Shown: positions 1 to 12,300 of the stretch, piece after piece
Layout: the number at the start of each line of letters is the position of its first letter
Numbering within the stretch: position 1 is the stretch's first letter
DNA from: Saccopteryx bilineata
Lineage: Eukaryota > Chordata > Mammalia > Chiroptera > Emballonuridae
Assembly: GCF_036850765.1 (NCBI RefSeq)
Contig: NC_089493.1
Location: 131,012,239 to 131,076,238 of the forward strand
Direction of reading: 5' to 3'
DNA length: 64,000 bases
Made by a program: the position numbers and the translations under genes
The notes under the pieces: generated by a model
Databases searched by the model: none
The model's input: the letters and a program-made list of their open reading frames with translations, nothing else
What the model was told of the DNA's origin: nothing

Positions 1-673
1 CTTTTTTTCTTGGTGAGTCTGGTTAAAGGTTCATCAGTCTTGTTTACCTTTTCAAAGAAAGAGCTCTTGGATTCATTGAAACTCTGCATTGTTTTTCTAG
101 TCTCTATGTCATTTATTTCCACTCTGATCTTTATTATTTCCTTCCTTCTACTTACTTTGGGCTTTATTTGCTGTTCTATTTCTAGTTCTTTTAGATGCAG
201 GTTTAAATTGCTTCTTTGAGCTTTTTCTAGCTTCTTAAGGTATGCCTGTAATACTATGAAATTCCCTCTCAGGATTGCGTTTGCTGTGTCCCATAGATTT
301 TTGAGTTGTATGCTCATTTTCATTTGTTTCAAGGAAATTGATTTCTTCCTTGATCTCATTGTTAACCCAATCATTATTTAATAACATGCTTTTTAGCTTC
401 TAAGTGTTTGAGTGTTTTTCAGGTTTTCTATTGTAGTTGATTTCTAGTTTCATGTTATTGTGATCCTAGAAAATGCTTGATATGATTTCAATCTTCTTAA
501 ATTTATTGAGACTCGGTTTGTGTCCTAACATGGGGTCTATTCTAGAGAATGTACCATGAGCACTTGAAAAGAATGTATATCTGCTGCTTTAGGGTGAAAG
601 GTTCTGAAGATATCTACTGAATCCAGTTGATCTAGTGTGTCCTTTAAGTCTGCTGTTTCTTTGTTAATTTTCT

Positions 674-891
674 TTTTTCTTTTATTTATTTATTTTTTAA
701 TTTTTTTTTTATTTATTCATTTTTAGAGAGGAGAGAGAGGGGGAGAGAGAGAAACAGAGAGAGAGAAGTGGGGAGGAGCTGGAAGCATCAACTCCCATAT
801 GTGCCTTGACCAGGCAAGCCCAGGGTTTCAAACCGGCGACCTCAGCATTTCCAGGTCGACACTTTATCCACTGCGCCACCACAGGTCAGGC
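674..891 (-). mobile_element. S1 SINE
   Basis: Short Ves-like tRNA SINE with its tRNA head at 830-891. The target duplication TTTGTTAATTTTC flanks both sides inside L1. Confidence 0.9.
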
Positions 892-1536
892 ACTCTTTGT
901 TAATTTTCTGTCTGGAGAATCTATCCAGTGATATTAGTGGGGTACTGAAACCCCCTGCTATTATAGTATTGCTGTTGATCTCACCCTTTATGTCCATCAA
1001 AATCAGCTTTATATATTTAGGTGCTCCTATATTAGGTGCATAGATATTTATAATGGTTATATCTTCCAGCTGGATTGCTCCTTTTATCATTATGTAGTGA
1101 CCTTCTTTATCCCTTACCATAGGCTTTGTTTTAAAGTATATTTTGTCAGATATAAGTATTGCTACCCCAGCTTTTTTTTTCATTTTCATTTTCATGAAAT
1201 ATTTTTTTCCATCCCTTTTAGTCTATGTATTATCTTTTGTTTTGACGTGGGTCTCTTGTAGACAGCATATGTACAGGTGCTGTTTTCTTATCCACACAGC
1301 TACCCTGTCTTTCGATTGCAGCATTTAATCCACTTACATTTAAGGTTATTATTGATATGTAGTTGTTTATTTACATTTTATTCTTTAAATCTACATTTCT
1401 CTTTTACTAGAATCTCCCCCCCTTTGTTCTGTTTACAACAGGCCCCTTAAGATTTCTTGCAGCATTGGTTTGGTTGTAATGAATTCCTTGAGTTTTTGTG
1501 TTTTGTCTGGGAAGCTTTTTATTACTCCTTCAGTTT

Positions 1537-1821
1537 TTTTTTTTGTTTTTTTTTTTTTCAGTGGGCGGGTTTCCTTTATTCTAGACTCCTACCGGCCAAC
1601 GAGTAAAAACAAACACACAGGACACCAAAACCCACTCACATGTTTTCCTGTGCCACAACCAGGAGAATCTTTCTGGGTTTTTCTAGAATCCAAGGCTTCA
1701 CCAGCCTCACTCAGTCCCCTCTGCATGCCTCCGTTTGGGCTGTTTCCTCTCCTCCACGTGGCCTCTCCGCCCTGCGACAACATAGTCTCCTCCTTTCTCT
1801 ACAACAACGTGGTGGTCTCTG
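1537..1821 (-). pseudogene. Processed retrocopy of an unidentified transcript 3' end
   Basis: On the minus strand an AATAAA lies about 15 bases before a poly(A) tail (the T run at about 1,536-1,559). The 285-base block is flanked by a duplication of about 13 bases (CTCCTTCAGTTTT) and splits an L1. It carries no SINE promoter motifs. This is the signature of L1-mediated insertion of a cellular mRNA end. I do not recognise the parent gene, and the short frames are not convincing. Confidence 0.6.
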
Positions 1822-1879
1822 TCCTCCTTCAGTTTTAAACAATAGCCTTGCTGTACAAAGAAGTCTTGATTGTAGGCTC

Positions 1880-2256
1880 TTTTTTTTTTTTTTTGTATTT
1901 TTCTGAAGTTGGAAACGGGGAGGCAGTCACACAGACTCCCGCATGCGCCTGACTGGGATCCACCTGGCATGCTCACCAGGCGGCGATGCTCTGCCCATCC
2001 GGGGCATCGCTCTGTTGCAACCAGAGCTATTCTAGCGCCTGAGGCAGAGACCACGGAGCCATACTCAGCGCCCGGGCCAACTTTTTGCTCCGATGGAGTC
2101 TTGGCTGCAGGAAGGGAAGAGAGAGACAGAGAGGAAGGAGAGGGGGAGGGGTGGAGAAGCAGATGGGCACTTCTCCTGTGTGCCCTGGCTGGGAATCGAA
2201 CCCGGGACTCCTGCAAGCCAGGCCAATGCTCTACCACTGAGCCAACTGGCCAAGGC
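1880..2256 (-). mobile_element. S3 SINE, full length
   Basis: It starts at a T run (the A tail) and ends in the tRNA head (TACCACTGAGCCAACTGGCC). Antisense frames across it are SINE artefacts. Confidence 0.9.
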
Positions 2257-2285
2257 TGGTTTGTTTTTTTAAGATTTTATTTATT

Positions 2286-2611
2286 GCCTGACCAGGCAGG
2301 GCAGTGCACAGAGTGTTGGACTGGAATGCGGAGGACCCAGGTTCGAAACTCTGAGGTTGCTGGCTTGAGCGTGGGCTCATCTGGCTAGAGTGGGGGCTCA
2401 CCAGCTTGAGCACAGGATAACTGGCTTGAGCAAAGGGTCACTCGTTCTGCTGTAATCCCCCCCCATCAAGTCACATATGAGAAAGCAATCAATGAACAAC
2501 TAAGGAGACTAAGGAGTCATAACAAAGAATTGATGCTTCTCATCTCTCTCCCCGTTCCTGCCTGTCTGTCCCTCTCTCTGTCACAAAAACAGAATCAAAA
2601 CAAAACAAAAA
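2286..2611 (+). mobile_element. S2 SINE
   Basis: Long Ves-like SINE with the B box GGTTCGAAACT and a tail of CAAAA units. Confidence 0.88.
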
Positions 2612-2805
2612 AATACAATTTTATTTATTGATTTGAGAGAGGAGAGGAGCGGGAAGCATCAACACATAGCACAGGGGGGCCTCGGGTTATAACACAGTTC
2701 AGTTCCTAAGACAGTGACGAAACCTAAATTTTGGAGTAAATCAAAACACACTGTAGCCTCAGTCACTTACCTATCCTAACACAGTTGTAAAATCATACTC
2801 TAGAG

Positions 2806-3117
2806 CAGGGGTCGGGAACATTTTTTGGCTGAGAGAGCCATGAACGCCACATATTTTAAAATGTAATTCCGTGAGAGCCATACGACCCGTGTACCTTACG
2901 CATTATCCAATAAAAATTTGGTGTTGTACTGGAAGACAGCTGTGATTGGCTCCAGCCACTCATAACCATGAACATGAGAAGTAGGAAATGAATGGATTGT
3001 AATACATGAGAATGTTTTATATTTTTAACATTTTTTTATTAAAGATTTGTCTGCGAGCCAGATGCAGACATCAAAAGAGCCACATCTAGCTCACAAGCCA
3101 TCGGTTCCCGACTCCTG
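2806..3117 (+). mobile_element. hAT MITE, family A
   Basis: The 312-base element has terminal inverted repeats (CAGGGGTCGGGAAC and its complement). It shares both ends with the long element at 14286-17053. The 8-bp target duplication is degraded. Confidence 0.8.
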
Positions 3118-3384
3118 GCATAAAGCATGAGACTGGGATGCGTAGGACCTAGGTTTGAAACCCCAAGGTTGCTGGCTTGAGCGCAGGCTCACCAGCTTAA
3201 GCATGGAGTTGCTGGCTTGAGCAAAGGATCACTTGGTTTGCTGTAGCCCCCCTAGTCAAGGCACATATGAGAAAGCAATCAATGAACAACTAAGGTGCTG
3301 CAAGGAAGAACTGATGCTTCTCATCTCTCTCCCTTCCTTTCTGTCTGTCCCTATCTGTCCTGCTCTGTCACAGAAAAAAAAGTT
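3118..3384 (+). mobile_element. S2 SINE, 5' truncated
   Basis: It starts inside the tRNA head and contains the GGCTTGAGC units and the poly-pyrimidine 3' part. Confidence 0.75.
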
Positions 3385-3550
3385 TTAATGGGAGGGAGCG
3401 TTGTAACTCAAAACATTGTATGTCAAGACTGTCTTAACCCAAGGTCCCCCTACAGTTGCTTATAATATATGCCTTGACCCAGCAAGCCCAGGGTTTCAAA
3501 ACCACCTCAACGTTCCGCATCGTCACTTTATCCACTGCGCCACTACAGGT

Positions 3551-3653
3551 TATTTCATTGGTTGATTTTTGTATGTGCCCTGACCAGGGATCGAACCCAC
3601 AAACTTGGCAACCTGGGACAATGTCCTACCAATTGAACTAACCAGTTAGGGCT
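3551..3653 (-). mobile_element. S4 SINE fragment
   Basis: It shows TATGTGCCCTGACCAGGGAT and a degenerate tRNA head, an old copy. Confidence 0.7.
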
Positions 3654-3907
3654 GGAAAACCAAATTTAGATCAGAAGAGCACAGCACTGGACTATGGATA
3701 AAAAGACGAGTACCTGTCAATATCTGGATTCTAATCCAAACTCTGACTCAAAGCTCTCTAACTTTGGTCCTGTTTCCTGATCTGCAAAAGGAGTTGATTA
3801 GACTACATTAGTGATTTTTAAATGCTGGTATTTGGACCATTTACAGAAAAATGAAAAAAGGGGGGAAAAAGGATGATGAGCTTTTTATAGGTTAAGTAGT
3901 ATTAAAT

Positions 3908-4870
3908 CAGTGGTTCTCAAACTTTTTGAAGTCAGGGCGCATTTAAAATTCTACAAATAATTGTAGGCGCACTATATACATATTCCTGAGAAATAGATTA
4001 TAATAATCAAGTCAAATATTAAAGAAAAAAATATAAAGTCCAAGTGTGCTTTTATGGTAAACGAAATAAATACGACAAAATTAAATTTTGACTTTAAAAA
4101 ACATTTTTATGTTACATTTTTTGAGTTACGCTTTTTAGAATTCGTAAAAAAGAGTTAAAAATTTTAAAAATGACAAAAAAATTATCTTTTTATATATATA
4201 TAGATACATTCTTAGTAAGATTTATTGAATTCAGCAGGTACTGGCGCAGATATGTTAATTTTTTTCATTCTTGTGTTTATAAGAAACATGAGCCTGATGT
4301 GTCCTAGAGATTTCTTCAATGTTTGGGCATATATCTGAAAGGCAAACTCTCATTTTCTCATCAATGCATTGAAGAATTCCTCTCTTTTTACTCTTAATTG
4401 TCTTGAGGGTAAAAAATCCTAATTCACATAAATAGGATATTGAAAATTGTAGTAAAATGTACAAAGCTTTTTTAGATATTGCCACATATTCTTCTTTCAC
4501 AGAAATCCAAAAGGTTTCAAGAGACAATTCCTTATGTTTAATCATTAATCCAAAATCCCCACCATACATATCATCTTAACTTTACACCAAAGGATAGAAG
4601 AAACTTGCCTTCAGTCTTCCCGGGGAACATGGGGGTAGTGTAAACAATCCAGCACCACAGCTTAACAGCCTTTTGCAACCTAATCAGGCAAGTGAGGTGG
4701 GGGGTTGTGTAGACTGTCAGCTTACAGCAAATTCCCCACATCTCTGTCCCCTAAAAATCTAAATTCCAAAAATCCTGTTGGTTTTTTGGTCCCCAACAGG
4801 CACATATCTCTCTGGAATACCATGAGGTGCACCTGAAAATCTTCTAGGGAGCACCCTTTGAGAACCACTG
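3908..4870. mobile_element. hAT element, family D, 963 bases
   Basis: The ends CAGTGGTTCTCAAA and GAGAACCACTG form inverted repeats. A perfect 8-bp duplication, TATTAAAT, flanks the element (3900-3907 and 4871-4878). It encloses a transposase C-terminal relic on the minus strand. Confidence 0.9.
4255..4569 (-). pseudogene. hAT transposase C-terminal remnant
   Basis: The 104-residue open frame reads FWISVKEEYVAISKKALYILL, YLCELGFFTLKTIKSKKR and LSDICPNIEEI, matching the hAT family dimerisation region (usually YLCE.GFS.L..IK). The N-terminal zinc finger and RNase H-like catalytic parts are absent within this 963-base element, so it is a non-autonomous relic. Confidence 0.75.
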
Positions 4871-4978
4871 TATTAAATGCTTTATTCTCAGATCATGCCC
4901 TTTTTGCTATTAAAATATAATTTCCTTTATAAAATGATTACGATTTTACAAAGTATTTAATTTCACTTGCCTCTAAAG

Positions 4979-5491
4979 CAGGAGTCAGGAACCTATGGCT
5001 TGAGAGCCAGATGTGGCTCTTTTGATGGCTGCATCTGACTCGCAGACAAATCTTTAATAAAAAAAAAAAATGTTAAAAATATAAAACATTCTCGCCTGAC
5101 CTGTGGTGGCGCAGTGGATAAAGCTTCGACCTGGAATTCTGAGGTCGCTGGTTCAAAACCCTGGGCTTGCTTGGTCAAGGCACATATGGGAGTTGATGCT
5201 TTCTGCTCCTCCCTTCTCTCTCTCTCTCCTCTCTAAAACGAATAAATAAAGTTAAAAAACAAACAAAAAAAAATATAAAACATTCTCATTTATTACAATC
5301 CATTTATTTCCTACCACTCATGTTTATGGTTGCGGGTGGCTGGAGCCAATCACAGCTGTCCTCCGGGGCAACACCAAATTTTTATTGGATAATGCGTAAC
5401 ATACACGGGTCGTTGTATGGCTCTCACGGAATTACATTTTAAAATATGTGGCATTCATGGCTCTCTCAGCCAAAAAGGTTCCTGACCCCTG
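4979..5491 (-). mobile_element. hAT MITE, family A, with SINE inside
   Basis: The element is in reverse orientation to the copy at 2806. A perfect 8-bp duplication, CTCTAAAG, occupies 4971-4978 and 5492-5499. An S1 SINE interrupts it at about 5094-5270. Confidence 0.9.
5094..5270 (+). mobile_element. S1 SINE
   Basis: Inserted in the family A MITE; the duplication AAATATAAAACATTCTC flanks it. Confidence 0.9.
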
Positions 5492-5499
5492 CTCTAAAG

Positions 5500-7207
5500 A
5501 GTTTGCCTTCCAGACCATCTCCACAACACCGAAGAGGTTGCATAGGATTTGTACTTCCTCTGGACCATACTTGACTCCTTTGACAATCACCAGTCTTAGT
5601 TATACTGCCTAAATGGTTCTCAAATAAACTGCTTCTTCTCTAAACACACAGCTACCCCCTTATTTCAGGCTCTCATAACCCCTCACCTCAGTTGTTGCCA
5701 ACCCCTTCCAGTCTCTCTCTAGGCTGCTTTCAAAACAGTCACTCTCAAATGCAAATCCAATCCTGTTGATTCATTACTGGCTTCTCATAACTTAAAATAA
5801 CAATCCAAATTCCTTAGTCTTGCCTACATAATTCTTCATTTTTGGTTGAGGGGTAATTTCACTTACTAATTGTCTTTCCCAGTCTCCACCTTCTCGTCTA
5901 GTTCTGTTAAATGTCTCCCTACTCCCTAAACAAGGCTCAAGTCTATAAGCTTTTTCAAGATAGGGTCCCTTTAAAATTTGTCTGCATTCCCCAGTCCTAA
6001 CACATCTGACATTCAAACACTGTATACACTAAAAGGGAAGAGTAACATAATAGTTAACAATAACAATAGTTAGCATATACTGAGTGCTAAGCACCATTCT
6101 ACACAATTTACAAATATTAATTTAATCCCAAGCAAGGTTCTCTGTTTTAATTAAGTGAATTGTGCAAGGCTTCACAGCTTATAGGCAGAGCTAAGAAACA
6201 AATCCATGCACTGTGCCTCCAGAGCCTGGACTCTTCACCCACCTCTCACAGAAGAGAAAAAAATGAAGGAAGAAGGATTGGAGTCCCCCTTCACTTAGTT
6301 AAGGCACACATGTTCAAGTAACTTTAGCTTTCTTTAACTCTCTCACACTTAGCTCATTCATCCCTCTTCAGCCACAAACCGATAAAACAGTAAGGCTTTA
6401 GCAGTACTCATTCATTCAATTAGCAAATATTCAGTGAGCAGATATGAAGGTGGCAGATGATCTTGGCCCTTGTTCTATAAAAGCTTAAAAACTAGGTAGC
6501 AAGACCCTATACAGCCTTACTAGTAGTAAAAATATATATAGAGAGAGTAAAATGATACATACTTGCCCCAAAGGAACTGGCTAAAAGAATGATGATGTGC
6601 AGTGTGGGTAAGTGGGTAGCTCTTTGGTTGAAGTTTAGTCAGTACAGACTATTTGGCGACTTGCAAGCATGTATTAAAATTTTTAATTAAATTTAAAATG
6701 TGCATACCTTTTAACCCAGCAATTTCATTTCTAGGTCTCTATCTTACCTATCTGCCAAGTATATTTACTGCAGCATAGTATGAAAAATCTAAATGTCTAT
6801 CAACAGCTACATAAACTTGACACATCTGTATTAGGAAAACTATGTAGCAATTAGAAAGGTTAGGGTTTATTTACAAGGAAAGCTAAGACATACTAAGTGA
6901 AAAGAACAAGCTACAGAATGTATACAGTGTGATCTCTACACAACAACACAAGGTACTCCTTAAAATCTGTGCATTTTACTATGTGCAAATTTTGCATCAA
7001 AAGGAAAAAGCTTTAAATAAAATAAAGGATTCTAGAGAATATGAAACTAGTTTGGATTAACAGATGGGAGTGGTAGATAGATGGATATATGATAAAGTAA
7101 GTATTGTAAAACGGTAATGGTAAAATCTAAGTGGTCGCATATACAGGTGTTCATTATAAAATTCTGTCAGTACTGTGTATTTAAAAATTGTTAAAATATT
7201 GGAAGGA
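5500..7207. other. Intronic or intergenic sequence, no gene seen
   Basis: I see no exon here. The stretch at about 6,690-7,030 (CATACCTTTTAACCCAGCAA, TCTATCAACAG) resembles the 3' part of an old L1. The rest is unique AT-rich sequence. Confidence 0.5.
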
Positions 7208-7548
7208 GCCTGATCAGGCAGTGGTGCAGTAGATAGAGCGTCAGACTGGGATGCGGAGGACCCAGGTTCAAGACCCTGAGGTCACCAGCTTCAGCACGGG
7301 CTCATCTGGTTTGAGCAAAGCTCACCAGCTTGGACCCAAGGTCGCTGGCTCGAGCAAGGGGTTACTCGGTCTGCTGTAGACCCATGGTCAAGGCACTTAT
7401 GAGAAAGCAATCAATGAACAACTAAGGTGTCGCAACGAAAAACTGATGATTGATTCTTCTCATTTCTCTCTGTTCCTGTCTGTCCCTATCTATCCCTCTC
7501 TCTGACTCTGTTGCTGTAAAAAATAAATAAATAAACAAACAAACAAAT
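7208..7548 (+). mobile_element. S2 SINE
   Basis: Nearly full length, ending in (AAAT)n and (CAAA)n tail units and a short TA run. Confidence 0.88.
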
Positions 7549-7559
7549 AATATATATAT

Positions 7560-8620
7560 ATTGGAAGGAAATGTTAACAATACAAATCAGTTTACAAGAG
7601 GTACAGTGCTACAAATTTGGACAAGAGCAGGGAAGTATATACTGCAAGACTATAAATGGTGTTGTTTCTTGAAAATTAGGGATGAATTTGGACATGGATT
7701 TTACAGGATGAAATTAAAATATCACAGTAACTATAGACATATGTGACAAATAGTTATTTACAATCTTTGCCAATTCATCTATCTGACATAGTATAATTCC
7801 CCAGTGTCTATATGCGCAAGCCCTGTGTTTAGCGCTGGGGCTCTAGCAGTGATTGGACAGACTTGCCGACCTCACAACAACCACGCTGACATGACTCCTA
7901 CCAGTTGATGTGCTCCTCACAATAGTCCTACTTTGTGGGAAACTGACACTCAAAGAAATTAAATAACTTGTTCAAGGTCACATAGCAAGCTCAAGGAACA
8001 AGCGGCTAAACTTCTTAGAGCATGACCAATCTGGAGAAGAATGGGACAGACTATCATATCCTGCTTGCAGAGAGGTACAGTATAATCCAGACAATAAAGT
8101 ATTCGAATATCTGCTGATATGATTTTCATGTGCCACTGTTTCAGATTTGGACCTTATACTATGATCAGAACTCATCTATGAAAACAATTTTTAAAAAAGC
8201 ACTTTGAGGGATTGGAACTAGTGCGAAAGACTTATGTGAACAATGTCAACAGAACATTAAAAAGTCACCTAAGAAAAAGTCACCTGGCCATGTGTGATAA
8301 TATAAAGTGGGAACAGCTCCAAAGTCATCCTGTAAAAGACTCATAATGTCCAAGTAAAGCAAGCAGAGAGGGCAGATCTGACCCTGTAGGGCCAGCTTCT
8401 GGAGTGGGGCTGAACTGGGAAGTGAAGGGGACAGATTTCAGACAGATGTCAGACGGGCAGAGGTAAAAGCTAATTCTTTTCAAAATAAGAAAAACATAAA
8501 ATACTTTTCTAGTTTTACAACCTGAAATGTCCTAAATCACAATAGTTACTCTCTTAGAAATCCAGACATTTTCCCATGATTATTAAAATCCAAATGGAAA
8601 ATTCCAAGTTTCAAGAATCT
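7560..8620. other. Unique sequence, no gene seen
   Basis: No repeat or exon was recognised. Short open frames here have no known features. Confidence 0.4.
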
Positions 8621-8626
8621 TATCAG

Positions 8627-8775
8627 CTCCGCAGCTCAGCTGGTTAGACTCCCCACAAGCCAAGGTTGCAGATTTGAGATCCCCAAGAATCAACCAATGA
8701 ATGCATATAAAAATGAAACAACAAATAAATGGTTCCCTCTCCCCCCTTCCTCTCTCTCTAAAATCAATTTTGAAA
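8627..8775 (+). mobile_element. S4 SINE
   Basis: Old tRNA SINE (CAGCTCAGCTGGTTAGACT, then AATCAACCAATGAATGCAT). Confidence 0.8.
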
Positions 8776-9033
8776 ATTTAAGAGAATCTTATCATTTAGA
8801 TTAAATTTTATAAACTGGCTTAAATGGAGACAGTAGAATTATTTTAGTCAAGATGAGCTCAGAATAATAGTGTATGGAACTACCCTATTCTGGATGCTTT
8901 TAAGTATAAACAGTATACTTTCTTTTTTGAAATGCATTTAATTTATGGTTGGCCCTTAGTGCCTCTTAATTGTGGGTTGAAGTCATCCTGAATTAGACAC
9001 ATTTTAAAGTTTATTTATTTATATAATAAAATC

Positions 9034-9325
9034 CTGCCTGACCAGTGGTAGTACAGTGCATAGAGCATCAACCTGGGATGCTGAGGGCCCAAGTTCGAAA
9101 CCTCGAGGTCATCAGCTTGAGTGTTGGATCAACATGATCCCAAGGTTACTTGCCTGGGCCCAAGGTCACTGGCTCAGCTGGAGTTATCTTACCCACCTAC
9201 TCATCAAAGCACATATGAGAAGCAATCAATGAACAACTAAAGTGAGGCAACTGAGTGGATACTTATCTCTCTCCCTTTCTGTCTGTCTCATTCTCTCTCC
9301 CTTAAAAAAAATTATGAAATTATTC
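9034..9325 (+). mobile_element. S2 SINE, variant
   Basis: Diverged long copy with the head GCCTGACCAGTGGTAGTACA. Confidence 0.82.
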
Positions 9326-9376
9326 TCCCTTATTGGTGGTATAACATAAATCTATGTAAAATGTGTTCTAAGAGTC

Positions 9377-9543
9377 TAACCTGTGGTGGCACAGTGGATA
9401 AAGCATCGACCTGGAAATGCTGAGGTCACCGGTTTGAAACCCTGGGCTTGCCTGGTCAAAGCACATACATATAGGAGCTGATGCTTCCTGCTCCTCCTCC
9501 TTTCTTTTTCCTCTCTAAAATAAAGTCTTAAAAAAAATAAAAA
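9377..9543 (+). mobile_element. S1 SINE
   Basis: The head AACCTGTGGTGGCACAGTGG and an A-rich tail are clear. Confidence 0.85.
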
Positions 9544-9822
9544 ATGTCCCAAACACTTTTGGAAAAAATGGGAAGAGTTTTTCCTCCAAAGCTAAATAAA
9601 TTTTATCAAAGCATTAAGTGAATGCAATTACTTCAACCCAGTGTAACTGCCCACCATAGTCTACTTCAAAATCTGTCTAAAACCTCACTTCTGGATTTAA
9701 CTGCTAGAATATAAAAACTACTCCAAAATAAATGCAAAGGGCAAACTATTTAAATATCCCACGTTACTCAGAACAATAGCTCAACAAAATTAACCCACTC
9801 TTCTAAAAGAAAAATTATTCTC

Positions 9823-10200
9823 GGCCCTGGCCGGTTAACTCAGTGGTAGAGCATCGGCCTGACGTGCGGGAGTCGCGGGTTCGATTCCCAGCCAGGGCAC
9901 ACAGGAGAAGTGCCCATCTGCTTCTCCACCCCTCCCCCTCTCCTTCCTCTCTGTCTCTCTCTTCCCCTCCTGCAGCCAAGGCTCCACTGGAGCAAAGTTT
10001 GCCCAGGTGTTGAGGATGGCTCTGTGGCCTCCGCCTCAGGTGCTAGAATGGCTCTGATTGCGGCAGAGCGACGCCCCAGATAGGCAGAGCATCGCCCCCT
10101 GGTGGGCATGCCGGGTGGATCCCGGTCAGGCACATGCGGGAGTCTGTCTGACTGCCTCCCCGTTTCCAACTTCAGAAAAAAAAAAAAGAAAAAAAAAAAA
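9823..10200 (+). mobile_element. S3 SINE, full length and young
   Basis: The head GGCCCTGGCCGGTTAACTCA and B box GGTTCGATTCC are intact. The duplication AGAAAAATTATTCTC flanks both ends. Confidence 0.92.
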
Positions 10201-10206
10201 AGAAAA

Positions 10207-11058
10207 ATTATTCTCAAAACACAAGATCTAATAATACCCATGCCTCCCCTGAACTCAGTTTTATATCCTAATGAGATGGGGAGGTATTTACTCTGAGGCA
10301 TGTCTGGCTATGTCAGAAGACATGTTTGGTTGTCAACTGGGGAAAGAGGGGTGCTACTGGCATTTTATGAATAGAGAGACCCAAGGATGTTGCCAACATC
10401 CTACTAACCAAAGGACAGCTCCCTACAAAGAATTATTTGGCCCCAAATATTAATGATGCCCAGGTTGAGAGACCCCCAACTAATATAATGATCACCTCAT
10501 TTGGCATATACTTTTTGTGAGCTGTGGTATGACAATATTTACCAAGGTGGTTCAGGACAATCATCTTGGTTGTCACTGCTTTCTTTATGACATGTAAAAC
10601 TTATAATTGTTGACCATTTTGGTGAAAAACAATTATTAAACATTTTAGTAAGAATTTAAACAGCAAATTCAAATTATTATTCCAAGTTTTCCTGCTTTTG
10701 AAGATCTAAATAGCCATAATAGGCAATATTCATTAAAATGTAACTGATAAGTCATCAACTGTGATTTTATAAATTCTGATTCCCATTTCAGGTACATCTC
10801 TAATAAATTTCTAGCTTATTATCACTTTGGGGTCTCTTTTTTTCTTTGCTCTTGCATTATCAAACACCAATACACTGGAAACTCAGTTCCTCATTTGGTT
10901 AAAAAGAGGGCAATCAGCTTCTTTAATCCACACTGTAAATATTCTGTTTTAGACCAGTATCAATTAATCAATCCAATGATTATTTTTCATTTCTATGTCA
11001 TGTTCCCTCTTCCAAGCACCTCTGTACACACACCTGAGTCCACTTATAAAACCATCTG
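10207..11058. other. Unique sequence, no gene seen
   Basis: AT-rich sequence with no recognised repeat or exon. Confidence 0.4.
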
Positions 11059-11060
11059 AG

Positions 11061-11385
11061 GCCCTGGCTGGTGACTTAATGGATAGATAGAGCATCAGTT
11101 TGGTGTACGGATGTCCCAGGTTTGATTCTCTGTCAGGGCACACATGAAACACAACTATCTGCTTCTCACCCCCTTCTCTCAATCTCACCCCATTTCTTTC
11201 CCTCTTCTCCTCCCATAGCCAGTGGCTTGACTGGTTTGAGTATGGCCCCTCAGCCTCAGGCAATAAAAATAGCTCAGTACTTGGGTATTGGCCCCAGCCA
11301 GGGGTTGCTTGCTGGGTGGATCCCAATTGGGACACATGTGGGAGTCTGCCTTACTATCTCCCCTCCTCTCACCCTAAGAGTCCAT
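11061..11385 (+). mobile_element. S3-like SINE, old
   Basis: A diverged GCCCTGGCTGGTGACTTAAT head, flanked by CCATCTGA. Confidence 0.8.
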
Positions 11386-11389
11386 CTGA

Positions 11390-12300
11390 ATCCACCAAGT
11401 AAGTTTCGGTACACTAACATCTTAAAAGATGAAAGAACACTATTTTAGATCCTTTAGCAAATTGAAATAGTTTGCTTATTATCGAAAATATTGCATTCTG
11501 AAGTCCTTCCTGCTGAATGACAGTACGTAAATGAGTCACTCGTGAAGAAATATGAAGACACCCTTATTTTCTTTCCCTCCAAATATATTGTCTACTCATA
11601 AATTCTTCAGTTTGAGAAAATTCATCTAGGAGATCTTCATCTGATGACTCATAATCTGTGACTTGACTTCAACAATCACTTACCATCAACATTACAGTCT
11701 ACAGTGCTGCTATGTACTGCATTGTATTCATCCACTAGTTCCTCTAATACTTGTGAGATGTCTTCCTGTTAGTTTTCTTCTCTTTACCATTATAGGAGGA
11801 AAGTGAAAAATATGGATTATCAAATATGTTCAATAAAGTTTTAAAAAATGGTAGTATAAAGAATGTTTATATATTCCTCAGTAGATTCCCAGAGGTTAAC
11901 ATCTTATATAATGTTTAAGATAGTACAACACAACTTCTTTTATACTTTCTTGAAAGACACTGTAATGCTTTGGGCAAAAAGCAGTAAGAAAACTGAAGTG
12001 TAATAGCTATGATTTATTTTACTATTGCAACATCCTTATAAGGCAATTCCATCATTCTTCAATTCTCTTATTTTAGTCGTTTTAGCACAGTTGGGAATAA
12101 TGATGAATATGATGAAATACAAAAATGTCTCAAGATGTAGGAAGCCTTAACACCATTAAGATCTCATAATATAGCTCAGATGTATAAATGATAATAATAA
12201 CTAAAGTGAGTTTATTCCATTTAAAAAAGTACATTTTCTCTTTGTTATTTTGAAGCCTTCCATTAAAGAAAGTAAGTCGTGAAATAAAAATTTTTATAAG
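11390..12300. other. Unique AT-rich sequence, no gene seen
   Basis: Nothing recognised. Confidence 0.4.

Larger units (their letters stand above)
1..1879 (-). pseudogene. Decayed L1 ORF2 (endonuclease part), interrupted
   Basis: Pieces at 1-673, 892-1536 and 1822-1879 form one LINE-1 on the minus strand. The frame at 1195-892 reads KKAGVAILISDK, RDKEGHYIMIKG and IINIYAPNIGAPKYIK, the L1 apurinic endonuclease domain. The catalytic-site segment normally GDFN reads GGFS, and stops follow, so it is dead. The insertions at 674-891 (SINE) and 1537-1821 (retrocopy) are younger, each with target duplications. Confidence 0.85.
2669..3461. mobile_element. TA-inserting DNA transposon remnant (Tc1/mariner or pogo like)
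   Basis: The ends show imperfect inverted repeats, GGGGGGCCTCGGGTTA on the left and TAACCCAAGGTCCCCC on the right. They interrupt an S1 SINE at TA. The element itself contains a hAT MITE (2806-3117) and an S2 SINE (3118-3384). No transposase is visible, and the family name is unsure. Confidence 0.4.
2617..3550 (-). mobile_element. S1 SINE split by a DNA transposon
   Basis: The two halves of one minus-strand S1 copy (2617-2668 and about 3462-3550) join at a TA where the 2669-3461 element inserted. Confidence 0.6.

Noticed and set aside
7208..7300. tRNA-like heads that could be read as tRNA genes
   Set aside because: They are the 5' parts of SINEs, with A and B boxes but no intact cloverleaf and with long SINE bodies downstream.
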